Virus record (IMG/VR): IMGVR_UViG_3300006638_000032
Span: 1 to 20,119 of that record
DNA length: 20,119 nucleotides
Direction: 5' to 3' (one strand)
Source of the DNA: a virus
In this document: positions 7,574 to 13,504 of the stretch, one piece after another
Layout: each line of letters opens with the position of its first letter
Numbering within the stretch: the first letter of the stretch is position 1
Translations under genes and position numbers: made by a program
Notes under the pieces: generated by a model
What the model was told of the DNA's origin: nothing
Database searches by the model: none
What the model saw: the letters and a program-made list of their open reading frames with translations, nothing else

Positions 7574-7812
7574 GTGAGTGCCTCTTCCTCTATCGCGTCG
7601 CAGAGGACTTTCATAACGCCGACCATGTAGCCGTCGCGGATGCTGCCGTCTGTGTTTATCATCTGCGCGAGACTCGCCTCGCTATCGGGCATGCAGGCGA
7701 GTACATGCAGCTCGTCATCAACCACTACACAGTACGGCTGGATGCCCTTTGCAAGAAGAGCAAGCGAGAGTGCGTACGCGCTCGGCTCTAGCTCCTCCGG
7801 CTCATCATCCAT
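7570..7812 (-). CDS. Small acidic protein of unknown function (80 aa)
   Basis: No family recognised. The N terminus is acidic (MDDEPEELEPS), then comes an Ala/Leu-rich helix, a CVVVDDELHVLACM segment that looks like a beta hairpin, and a C-terminal helix ending EEEALT. The ATG at 7812 overlaps the stop of the lysin-like gene by one base (TAATG), so translation is probably coupled. The small alpha/beta layout would suit a regulatory or accessory protein. Confidence 0.65.
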   Translation of the reverse strand: MDDEPEELEPSAYALSLALLAKGIQPYCVVVDDELHVLACMPDSEASLAQMINTDGSIRDGYMVGVMKVLCDAIEEEALT

Positions 7813-8492
7813 TAGTGCGTCCGATTCCTCAACTGGTTATACCGATACAGACGGTTCGCGATGCTCCAGCCTGTGCGGTGGGCTGCTTTAGTGATTGCAC
7901 GCCGCCTTAGCAGCATCCTGCTTCGTAGATACAGCCGACGTAGATGTGCGGCGAGCGTCTTGCGTGCGATGATTTTGTCCCACTCACGGCACCAGTTCAC
8001 CTCGTCTCCTGGCTGCCAAGTGTCTGATGCGCTCGCAAAGAACGTGTCCTTGCACCAGCTGATGTCGAGGTTCCGGCCGAGCGCTTTGTCATACCATTGG
8101 GTTGCGTCGGAGCCTGGCTCGATGTGCGGTACTCCTGTGTAGTGCGCTGTCCAGACTCGGTACTGGCTGCGCGGGATACCACTCTTTGTCAGAGCCGCTA
8201 CAACAGACGGCATCGTTGAAGAGTTCGCGTAGAAGCACGGCAGCTTTTTACCAAGCTTGATCTGGCGCCGATACCAAGCAGGAGCGTCAGCCGGTGTCCC
8301 GTCTCCGGTCTCCACGTCGAGACAGTCAGCATCCTCACCCGAGTCCACTGCGATCGAAAGCAGGTGCGCGTGCGGGAAGCGTTGGGCGAGGACAGGGAAG
8401 GTCGGATATAACCCCGTTGTGTACCCAGCAACGGCTTCAGCAGTCACGGGTATCTGCGAAACATCAACGCTGTCGTACATTGTTATGGTCAT
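7812..8492 (-). CDS. Glycoside-hydrolase-like putative lysin with basic tail
   Basis: The first ~165 residues resemble the TIM-barrel glycoside-hydrolase-like domain related to GH25 and DUF1906 found in phage and actinobacterial proteins. Visible are YDSVDVS (Asp7, Asp10), the acidic strand end CLDVETGD with Asp59 and Glu61, PCFYANSSTM, RVWTAHYTG and DATQWYDKALG. Such proteins probably cut peptidoglycan glycans. The last 54 residues contain 16 Arg/Lys and no acidic residue, a strongly basic helical tail. I chose the ATG at 8492, which has GGAGGT five bases upstream. A GTG at 8567, overlapping the previous stop as GTGA, would add 25 residues. No signal peptide is seen. Confidence 0.75.
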   Translation of the reverse strand: MTITMYDSVDVSQIPVTAEAVAGYTTGLYPTFPVLAQRFPHAHLLSIAVDSGEDADCLDVETGDGTPADAPAWYRRQIKLGKKLPCFYANSSTMPSVVAALTKSGIPRSQYRVWTAHYTGVPHIEPGSDATQWYDKALGRNLDISWCKDTFFASASDTWQPGDEVNWCREWDKIIARKTLAAHLRRLYLRSRMLLRRRAITKAAHRTGWSIANRLYRYNQLRNRTH

Positions 8493-8563
8493 ACTGTACC
8501 TCCATTCCATTACGTACCAAGGATGCTGGTCGGTGGCCTCAGGGATCATGCTGGAGAAGCCGG

Positions 8564-8752
8564 TCACGTGCTCACCGGCCCGATGAACTCGACGTTGGTG
8601 AGTTCCTCATGGCGCGCTTTCTTGAGCTTATCGCGCATAGCTTCCATCAGAGCGTTGGCTGCGGCGTACTCGGCGCCAGGCACACAGGTCAAGTCTAGCT
8701 TGATTTGCTTGGTTCCTACAATGAGCACCAGTGCGCAATCTAGATTACCCAT
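8564..8752 (-). CDS. Small protein of unknown function (62 aa)
   Basis: No family recognised. The ATG at 8752 has a GGGGG run six bases upstream and lies inside the end of the previous gene, a 13-base overlap. The N-terminal half alternates hydrophobic residues (CALVLIVGTKQIKLDLTCV), suggesting a beta hairpin. A helix around residues 26-48 follows. It lies just before the lysin-like gene and after a gene of a widespread phage family. Confidence 0.65.
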   Translation of the reverse strand: MGNLDCALVLIVGTKQIKLDLTCVPGAEYAAANALMEAMRDKLKKARHEELTNVEFIGPVST

Positions 8753-9045
8753 TCGCTACCCCCGACACTTCTCGTCAGGCTATCCGGCCATACGTCGCTG
8801 TTCTCCAAGCGCTTCCGTTCCTCGTAAGGTTTGACGACGCGCTCGATCAGGTCGAGCTTGGCGCCCTCCAGCGCCCCGAGGCATTCAGCCAGCGTCTGAT
8901 ACTTCAGCTCGTGGCCCTTTATGAATGCGAGCAGGTTTTGTTGTAGCTGGTATGTCAGCTCGCCGGCGTTCAGTGCGCGGCGCGAGCGAGCCGGCAAGTC
9001 TGGGTCGCTTAGTCGATCGCGGGTGTGTGGGTCAACGTAGGGCAT
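8740..9045 (-). CDS. Conserved phage protein of unknown function, DUF6899-like (101 aa)
   Basis: The pattern matches a small family very common in phages: it begins MPYVDPHTRDRL, then has NAGELTYQLQQNLLAFI, YQTLAECLGALEGAKLDLIERVV and PYEERKRLENSDVW. From memory this corresponds to DUF6899; I could not check. The fold looks all-helical and the function is not known to me. The ATG at 9045 directly follows the TAG of the previous gene; CGGAGG lies nine bases upstream. Confidence 0.75.
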   Translation of the reverse strand: MPYVDPHTRDRLSDPDLPARSRRALNAGELTYQLQQNLLAFIKGHELKYQTLAECLGALEGAKLDLIERVVKPYEERKRLENSDVWPDSLTRSVGGSEWVI

Positions 9046-9345
9046 CTAACGCGGCCTCCGTGATTGAGCTATGCGAGCCATAGGGTGCTGGTTGCGACGA
9101 AGACCCATTCGTGCTGAGCGGCGCTCCTGCCTGCTCGGTGTACGGAACTCGTCCTCGCCTATCTGGATCATACTCACCCGGCCGACCTGTTGCAAGTGCG
9201 TGTAGGTGGTCATCTGGTCTGCGCGCTTTGCGCGTCGCCTCGGTGTCCAAGGAAACTTCACCTCAGCCTTGGTTTTGTCGAGCTTGAGTACCTGTACGCC
9301 GGGCCGTATTAGGCGGTTAGTGAGGGTCGCAGTCTTGTTCAACAC
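9046..9345 (-). CDS. Basic protein of unknown function (99 aa)
   Basis: No family recognised. From the start the protein reads VLNKTATLTNRLIRPGVQVL and is strongly basic, with Arg/Lys-rich segments (WTPRRRAKRADQ and a tail full of Arg) around a QVGRVSMIQIGEDEF strand. It could bind nucleic acid. Two starts compete: GTG at 9345, five bases after AGGAG, and TTG at 9342, eight bases after it and overlapping the previous stop as TTGA. The frame is open to 9420, but the upstream part is read in another frame as the preceding small gene. A second open frame through 9032-9250 is rejected. Confidence 0.55.
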   Translation of the reverse strand: MLNKTATLTNRLIRPGVQVLKLDKTKAEVKFPWTPRRRAKRADQMTTYTHLQQVGRVSMIQIGEDEFRTPSRQERRSARMGLRRNQHPMARIAQSRRPR

Positions 9346-9500
9346 CCGTGCTCCTGCGCAGTACCCTCGCGGGCAGCGGCCCGGATCTCGTCCAGCGTCG
9401 GGTATGGCGCTCGCCGCCAAGGTCTACGAACTGCTAACGGGCTGACCTGTATCCAACCGATGCAGCCGATGCCGACCAGTATCCAGACCCACCAGCTCAT
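9339..9500 (-). CDS. Small single-pass membrane protein (53 aa)
   Basis: The product starts MSWWVWILVGIGCIGWIQVS, a clear hydrophobic N-terminal helix. A basic stretch follows (RRPWRRA), then YPTLDEIRAAAREGTAQEHG, a soluble helix. The stop overlaps the next gene as TTGA and the start overlaps a nine-codon frame as ATGA. The DNA coding for YPTLDEI shares 23 identical bases (9383-9405) with 13129-13151, where the same peptide occurs in the DUF4406-type enzyme. The position in the lysis-like cluster allows a holin- or spanin-like role, but the sequence does not prove it. Confidence 0.6.
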   Translation of the reverse strand: MSWWVWILVGIGCIGWIQVSPLAVRRPWRRAPYPTLDEIRAAAREGTAQEHGC

Positions 9501-9526
9501 CGCATCTCGCGCTCTTGACCGATCAT
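9497..9526 (-). other. Possible nine-codon leader ORF
   Basis: A short frame, MIGQEREMR, starts with ATG at 9526, with AGAGAGG seven bases upstream. It ends in a TGA that overlaps the start of the small membrane gene as ATGA. That gene has no good ribosome site of its own, so this mini-ORF may deliver ribosomes to it. Chance is also possible at this length. Confidence 0.3.
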
Positions 9527-9551
9527 TTCATGGCCTCTCTCAAAGTTTGTT

Positions 9552-9577
9552 GGGTGACGGCCTCTGAACCGTCACCC
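9552..9577. promoter_or_regulatory. Perfect 9-bp hairpin between genes
   Basis: gggtgacgg at 9552-9560 pairs perfectly with ccgtcaccc at 9569-9577 around an 8-base loop. It lies in the 101-base gap between the 3D-domain gene and the small membrane gene. No run of T follows it on the minus strand, so it does not look like a standard intrinsic terminator. It may protect the message end, cause pausing or bind a protein. Confidence 0.6.
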
Positions 9578-9601
9578 GCATACAAGACTACCTACTCGCC
9601 T

Positions 9602-9952
9602 CTACCGTGTCAAGAGCACAAACCCGCGACGTTGCCGGCCATATGCTTCGCACCGAACCTCACTTGGGTAGAACACGTCGAGTTCTGAGCCGCTCCCGAT
9701 ATGATCCTCGACGCGGAACACTCGCCGGCCGAACGCGGGATTGTCCAGCTTGATCCGTGAGCCTAGCGGTAGGAAGCCTGGCATCACCGCTACCTCTCCG
9801 AGGTGTGCTTGCGTTCCACTTGCGGTCAGACCACCTTCGGCGTAACAGGTCGAATCGACTGTGAAATGCTCCTGGTTTGGGTGAGTCAGATGTGGGTGAA
9901 ACAGTGCAGCAACGGCTATGAACGCGGCTGTGAGTATGTCTAGCACCCACAC
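9602..9952 (-). CDS. Membrane-anchored 3D-domain protein (putative murein lytic enzyme)
   Basis: After an N-terminal hydrophobic helix (residues 4-18, ILTAAFIAVAALF), a signal peptide or anchor, the protein matches the 3D domain of the double-psi beta-barrel group (MltA and cell-wall-binding proteins). Seen are TCYAEGGLTASG at 35-46, EVAVMPGFLPLGSRI at 53-67, and VEDHIGSGSELDVF at 81-94, with Asp83 and Asp92 as expected acidic residues. It would act on peptidoglycan outside the membrane. The start is GTG at 9952, or GTG at 9946 two codons on; both have weak ribosome sites. The gene directly follows two small membrane proteins, a lysis-cassette layout. Confidence 0.75.
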   Translation of the reverse strand: MWVLDILTAAFIAVAALFHPHLTHPNQEHFTVDSTCYAEGGLTASGTQAHLGEVAVMPGFLPLGSRIKLDNPAFGRRVFRVEDHIGSGSELDVFYPSEVRCEAYGRQRRGFVLLTR

Positions 9953-9955
9953 ACT

Positions 9956-10165
9956 CTAGCACAATCCGTCATAGCGCCAGAGCCAACCGACAAAAGCTAA
10001 ACTGACGACGGTGCAGGTGACGGTCAGCAGGTAGAGTCCCGCGGCTCCTAGCGGCGTTACCCACGGCAGGCTAGCCCCTTCAATCATCCACCAGTCGAAG
10101 AGGCCGGTGATTGCGAGCAACCAAAGACCTACGAAACCGCGAACCCGGCCGCCTGTGCGCCTCAC
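9956..10165 (-). CDS. Small two-helix membrane protein, holin candidate (69 aa)
   Basis: A basic N terminus (MRRTGGRVR) precedes two hydrophobic segments. The first is near residues 11-27 (FVGLWLLAITGLFDWWM) and the second near 37-62 (including LYLLTVTCTVVSLAFVGWLW). Size, charge and topology suit a class II holin, which opens the inner membrane for lysis. The start is GTG at 10165, overlapping the previous stop as GTGA; another GTG directly upstream (10168) is possible. It lies between another small membrane protein and the 3D-domain protein. Holin function is inferred from context, not from a recognised family. Confidence 0.65.
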   Translation of the reverse strand: MRRTGGRVRGFVGLWLLAITGLFDWWMIEGASLPWVTPLGAAGLYLLTVTCTVVSLAFVGWLWRYDGLC

Positions 10166-10338
10166 CACTCAGTCCACCAGGAGAACAAGCCAACAAGAAA
10201 AACGACAGCAAGCCCGATCACAAACGGTATCCAGAACGGTGCCAGCACCCAGACCCACGACCAGTGAATCACGCCGACGAGCCGCAAAACAATGAAAGCA
10301 ACGCCTAGCAGGCTACCTCTCCCCAAATCAATCTTCAT
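10162..10338 (-). CDS. Small two-helix membrane protein (58 aa)
   Basis: The ATG at 10338 has AAGGAG six bases upstream and fixes the start; an upstream ATG in frame lacks such a site. After MKIDLGRGS come two hydrophobic stretches separated by Trp-rich SWVWVLAPFWIP, the layout of small phage membrane proteins. With the next gene it may form a holin or holin/antiholin pair. No conserved family name is recalled. Confidence 0.7.
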   Translation of the reverse strand: MKIDLGRGSLLGVAFIVLRLVGVIHWSWVWVLAPFWIPFVIGLAVVFLVGLFSWWTEW

Positions 10339-10348
10339 CGTGTACTCC

Positions 10349-10612
10349 TTAGTAGCCGACATCAACCGGATCCTTGCTGATGGCCCGAAGTATTAGGTGG
10401 ACTGTGGCTTCGCTTAGTTGCTTGGTGGGATTCACGCGGGCGCCGGGCGCGCTCCCCGGCTTGAGACCAAGCACTCGAAGCAACCGAGCCGTATCAGCTT
10501 GTTTCGACGAAACAGTCATACCGCAGTTGTAGGCGATATCAGACCAAGTGTATGTGCCGTTCGCTACCAGGCGCTCACACTCACGAGCTAACGGCGCCGC
10601 GCGAAGCCTCAT
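10349..10612 (-). CDS. Helix-turn-helix-like small protein (87 aa)
   Basis: Residues 8-50 look like a helix-turn-helix: a helix (LARECERLVANG), a turn, YTWSDIAYNCGM as a second helix, then KQADTARLLRVLGL as a candidate recognition helix. It may bind DNA as a regulator or a packaging accessory. The ATG at 10612 overlaps the stop of the zinc-finger gene as ATGA. The C-terminal part (TKQLSEATVHLILRAI) is another helix. Assignment is by pattern only. Confidence 0.6.
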   Translation of the reverse strand: MRLRAAPLARECERLVANGTYTWSDIAYNCGMTVSSKQADTARLLRVLGLKPGSAPGARVNPTKQLSEATVHLILRAISKDPVDVGY

Positions 10613-11265
10613 GTGTCCTCCTCAACACACGTCGCGTCGATTGCGGTTAGCTCACGGTGCACAAGAGCAAGCACTTTAGCATCCATCTTGATGTCGAGCC
10701 CAGCAAGTATCGCTAGCACCGCATCCCCTATCTCGTGGCCACGTTCTTCGTCAAGTTTCAGTTTGCGGTCGTCGAGCCCTAGTGACGCAATATCCTTACT
10801 GAGCTTTGTGCTCCGGTCGAGCCACACACCGAGCTGCCGTATCGCGATGTTCACATCAGCCGGCGCTTCGGTGATCTCTTCAACCACAACCGCTGGATCC
10901 TCGCCTTCCTTGCCTTCATTCAGCGGCCTGCGTAGCCTGCTAGTCGGGCGTACGTATTCCATGCTCGGGTCGAGAGCGACGACCTGCTGTCTGAAGTGCT
11001 CGACGAATCCCCACTCGATCGCTAGCGCATCCGTGAGCGCCTCATAGGGGTGGATACGAACAGGGATCGCTAGCCGGTCTGCCAGTCTCTGTGCGAGCTC
11101 TCGTTGCCCGGAGACTTCATGGGTGAGGGTCCTGCCTCCATGCAGCGAACAGCGACCAACCCCAACATGATGAGTTCCCATGCCTGCACGGTTTCCGCAC
11201 CCGTTGGGTTTTTTGGTGTTCTTGGCGCCCCCACACAGTGTCTTACCTGGCCCAGCTTTAGCCAT
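10609..11265 (-). CDS. Zinc-finger protein, possible small terminase subunit (218 aa)
   Basis: The N terminus holds a conserved phage zinc motif: Cys11 in TLCGGAKN, Cys23 in NGCGNRAG, then THHVGVGRCSLHGG with Cys39 and His42. From memory, proteins with this CG..C.N.AG..T.H.G.G.C..HGG pattern followed by a helical body are often annotated as small terminase subunits in phages of Actinobacteria, which recognise DNA for packaging. The rest (50-218) is helical and charged. The ATG at 11265 has AGGAG ten bases upstream. The frame is open to GTG at 11367 (252 aa), and that stretch also reads like protein, so the longer start cannot be excluded. It is far upstream of terL. Confidence 0.6.
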   Translation of the reverse strand: MAKAGPGKTLCGGAKNTKKPNGCGNRAGMGTHHVGVGRCSLHGGRTLTHEVSGQRELAQRLADRLAIPVRIHPYEALTDALAIEWGFVEHFRQQVVALDPSMEYVRPTSRLRRPLNEGKEGEDPAVVVEEITEAPADVNIAIRQLGVWLDRSTKLSKDIASLGLDDRKLKLDEERGHEIGDAVLAILAGLDIKMDAKVLALVHRELTAIDATCVEEDT

Positions 11266-11376
11266 GTCTTGTGAATCTCCTGGGTTTAGGTGTACGTCGA
11301 GGACTTCGCACTCGCGCAGCACCTCTATTGAGGGCAGTCGTCTCGGGCGGCTGTCGCAGCATAGCACACATGCACA

Positions 11377-11901
11377 TCAGTCTGGCCATCCGACGCCGTA
11401 CGTCGGATCTGAATGGGTTTCTCTTTCTTGCTTGTCTGCTTTTGGGTGCCGTATCCGCTTCGGGAGCTTGCGCCGGAAGCGTTTCTCTTCGCTTGCTGCT
11501 TGTGCTTGCGCTGCGAACTGGTTGAGATCAACGTCTGCTACCGCCTCCATGTCCGACATCGTCTTCTTATGCCCGAGGAATAGGTCTCCGTAGCCGCGTT
11601 CATTTCCGCCTCGACCGGACCAATGTATGTGACGTGGTTTGTCGGTTCGGTCTCCGGCTACGATCACTACCAGCCAGAGTTGGCCTTCTCCGAACCTCTC
11701 GTTTAGGGTCGCGTATTCAGCTTTTCCAAACCGCCGTAGGATGTCTCCGTCGCTCAATAGCTCTACAGAGACCACCGTGTACTCCTGACCTCCTGATCGG
11801 TAGCTCTTTCCTGGCTCAGCGTAGGGCGGCTCCACGGCTCTCCATGCTTTGCATGGTTTCTGTTTCTTTAGCTCGGTTGTCTCATCTGCTGTGAGCCTCA
11901 T
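11377..11901 (-). CDS. Protein of unknown function (174 aa)
   Basis: No firm family. Residues 17-95 (KPCKAWRAVEPPYAEPGKSY through LWLVVIVAGD) have the feel of a small beta-barrel such as ASCH/PUA-like RNA-binding domains, but I see no diagnostic motif. Residues 130-165 are a long charged helix with a Lys/Arg-rich patch (EKRFRRKLPKRIRHPKADKQ). The start ATG at 11901 overlaps the previous stop as ATGA. The 111 bases after its stop (11266-11376) stay open in the same frame into the zinc-finger gene. Confidence 0.7.
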   Translation of the reverse strand: MRLTADETTELKKQKPCKAWRAVEPPYAEPGKSYRSGGQEYTVVSVELLSDGDILRRFGKAEYATLNERFGEGQLWLVVIVAGDRTDKPRHIHWSGRGGNERGYGDLFLGHKKTMSDMEAVADVDLNQFAAQAQAASEEKRFRRKLPKRIRHPKADKQERETHSDPTYGVGWPD

Positions 11902-12032
11902 GAAAGCAGAACTCCGTTCGCGCCGGCCAGGAGCAGGCTACCGATCGCGATCTTCCAGTTTCCTTCTACCGCTTCGAGCGCAGCTATTCCGACGAAAGAA
12001 CAAATCATCATCACCAGCAGCCCATCCTTCAT
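11898..12032 (-). CDS. Small membrane protein (44 aa)
   Basis: The ATG at 12032 has GGGAG five bases upstream and overlaps the previous stop as ATGA; its own stop overlaps the next start as ATGA. The product begins MKDGLLVMMICSFVGIAALE, then VEGNWKIAIGSLLLAGANGV: two short hydrophobic helices joined by a charged loop, a hairpin membrane protein. Function is unknown; small proteins like this are common in phage operons. Confidence 0.7.
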   Translation of the reverse strand: MKDGLLVMMICSFVGIAALEAVEGNWKIAIGSLLLAGANGVLLS

Positions 12033-12271
12033 GCTAGCTCCCACTCTCTGGTATGAGGAAAGCTCGCGGCACGAGGCCGCACCTTCTTAGCGTAGCTACC
12101 TAAGCTGCGGCCAAGCCCTTCGAGCTGTTCCATCCCGACCGCTACGGCTCGCGGCGTCAGCAGCCAGATACGTACCGCCGCTCCAAGCTCGTCCTGCCCG
12201 TACGCCACTCCTTGTCGTTTGTTCCGCGTCAGCTTGACGGTATGAATAGTCACTTGCTTGTGTTCAGTCAT
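12029..12271 (-). CDS. Small protein of unknown function (80 aa)
   Basis: No family recognised. The N-terminal half alternates polar and hydrophobic residues (KQVTIHTVKLTRN and AVRIWLLTPRAVAVG), suggesting a beta sheet. A basic segment (LGSYAKKVRPRAASF) follows. The ATG at 12271 and the TGA at the end both overlap the neighbouring genes as ATGA, so it is coupled on both sides. Confidence 0.65.
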   Translation of the reverse strand: MTEHKQVTIHTVKLTRNKRQGVAYGQDELGAAVRIWLLTPRAVAVGMEQLEGLGRSLGSYAKKVRPRAASFPHTREWELA

Positions 12272-12687
12272 GGGCGGTCATCCGTTCCAATGCTGCGCTT
12301 TACGAAGGCGAGCAGTGCTAGGCAATGCCTCTCAAGGTACTGGTTTACCTGCTGTAAACGCATGTCCTCAACTTTTCCAACTAACGTATTACAGCGCGCA
12401 CAGAGCAAGCCACGCACCTCGTTTGTTGCGTGATCGTGATCGACGTAAAGATCGTAGCTAACAGTTTCGTCGCACGCCCAACAGGCACCGTTGTGTTGGA
12501 GTAGAAGATCTGCATACGCCTCTAGCGTCAACCCGTAGCGCGAGCGAAGTTGTCGCTCTCGCTCTGAGCGAACTGGAGGAAATATGCCTTGCTTTACCGC
12601 TGAGATACGTTCCCCTCTGGTCATATCTTTCATTCGCTTGCCGCGGAGCTTTGTAAGGTCGTGTTTAGGTAGTCTAGAGGGATACAC
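12268..12687 (-). CDS. Recombination endonuclease VII (first copy)
   Basis: Endonuclease VII cleaves branched DNA and mismatches and clears junctions before packaging. The core is clear: RYGLTLEAYADLLLQHNG, then CWAC (Cys69, Cys72), VDHDH (metal and catalytic site, 82-86), GLLCARCN (Cys96, Cys99) and the following helix. I suggest GTG at 12687 as start (139 aa), overlapping the previous stop by 14 bases. GGAG is rather far upstream, and ATGs 18 and 21 codons further in are possible. The basic N terminus precedes the nuclease domain. A second endonuclease VII gene lies two genes upstream. Confidence 0.85.
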   Translation of the reverse strand: MYPSRLPKHDLTKLRGKRMKDMTRGERISAVKQGIFPPVRSERERQLRSRYGLTLEAYADLLLQHNGACWACDETVSYDLYVDHDHATNEVRGLLCARCNTLVGKVEDMRLQQVNQYLERHCLALLAFVKRSIGTDDRP

Positions 12688-13465
12688 TGCGATCGTCTTT
12701 CTCCGGGTACTGCTCCTCAAAACGCATTAGCGCTAGGAGGTGAAAGATAGCCGACGCTAGATGGTGACATTTTGTTTCGGAATCAAGCGACTCGTGATCT
12801 TGCCAAAACATCTTCATGTGTCGGTGTGCTGAAGCGAAGGAGAGAGACCACGCATACCCAAGCTCCCAATTTCTCGGCTCGTACTTTTCTGCGCCGCACC
12901 CATACAGTTCAGCTAGCTTATCAAGTTGATCCCAAGGAAGCAAGTCATAGCGTTGAATCTTGCTCCCCTTCTGGCCGCCTGTCTTTGGGTCTGTGACCCT
13001 TATCTCGTGAGGATCGTCTCGGTATGTATCTGGTACGAACTCCATTTCTTGTATTTCTTTTGTTCGATCGGTTAGGTGTTTGTAACTTGCCTCCTCATGT
13101 CCGTGGGCGTGGTCGATGCGGTTTGCGTGGATCTCGTCCAGCGTCGGGTATTCGAGTAGCGGCAGCCCGCATAAACGGGCAACGTATGTCTCTAGTTTTC
13201 CGCCGCGTGAGCGTTCCCACCCTGGTAGGCAGATGATCGCGTCGATTGCTCCGTCTGCGATGAGCTTTACGTCGCGGGCTAGTAGGTCTCCCCAACTGTC
13301 GTTTGCTGCGTAGTGTGAGGCGTCGCCGGTTAGGGACTCTTCGGCTGCTTTTTTCGCTTCTGGTGAGTCGAGCTCTGCGGGTGAGGTTATTTCCCAGCCT
13401 CGTTTCCGTAGCTCTTTTGCTGCTGCGTGAAACAGCGGGAAATTGAAGTGTGGAATGTGTGTCAT
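12674..13465 (-). CDS. DUF4406-like domain fused to a dATP/dGTP diphosphohydrolase-like domain
   Basis: Residues 6-106 resemble DUF4406, related to nucleoside 2-deoxyribosyltransferases: FPLFHAAAKELRKRGWEITS, WGDLLARDVKLIADGAIDAI and CLPGWERSRGGKLETYVARL. Residues 155-256 resemble the MazG-related dATP/dGTP diphosphohydrolase N-terminal family (DUF5664): RYDLLPWDQLDKLAELYGCG, GAEKYEPRNWELG, AHRHMKMFW and the metal-site-like ESLDSETKCHHLASA. The second domain would cut purine dNTPs to monophosphates, adjusting the pool beside the polymerase. The joint (107-154) carries YPTLDEI, repeated in another gene. The ATG at 13465 has no strong ribosome site. The 39 bases before it hold nothing obvious. 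Confidence 0.8.
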   Translation of the reverse strand: MTHIPHFNFPLFHAAAKELRKRGWEITSPAELDSPEAKKAAEESLTGDASHYAANDSWGDLLARDVKLIADGAIDAIICLPGWERSRGGKLETYVARLCGLPLLEYPTLDEIHANRIDHAHGHEEASYKHLTDRTKEIQEMEFVPDTYRDDPHEIRVTDPKTGGQKGSKIQRYDLLPWDQLDKLAELYGCGAEKYEPRNWELGYAWSLSFASAHRHMKMFWQDHESLDSETKCHHLASAIFHLLALMRFEEQYPEKDDRSVSL

Positions 13466-13504
13466 AGGGCCGATCTACCGCACAGATAACCGTGTTTCGT
13501 TGGT

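Noticed and set aside
9032-9250. 72-codon minus-strand frame overlapping the basic-protein gene
   Set aside because: No good ribosome site, and it conflicts with the start of the conserved gene at 9045; the other frame has AGGAG and a stop-start junction.
9552-9577. Hairpin as an intrinsic terminator
   Set aside because: The stem is perfect but no T-run follows on the transcribed strand.
12674-13465. Claim that this is a 2-aminoadenine (Z) DNA phage
   Set aside because: Only a MazZ-related pattern is present; no PurZ- or DatZ-like gene is in the window and the polymerase is not clearly of the Z-specific type. Kept as a hypothesis only.
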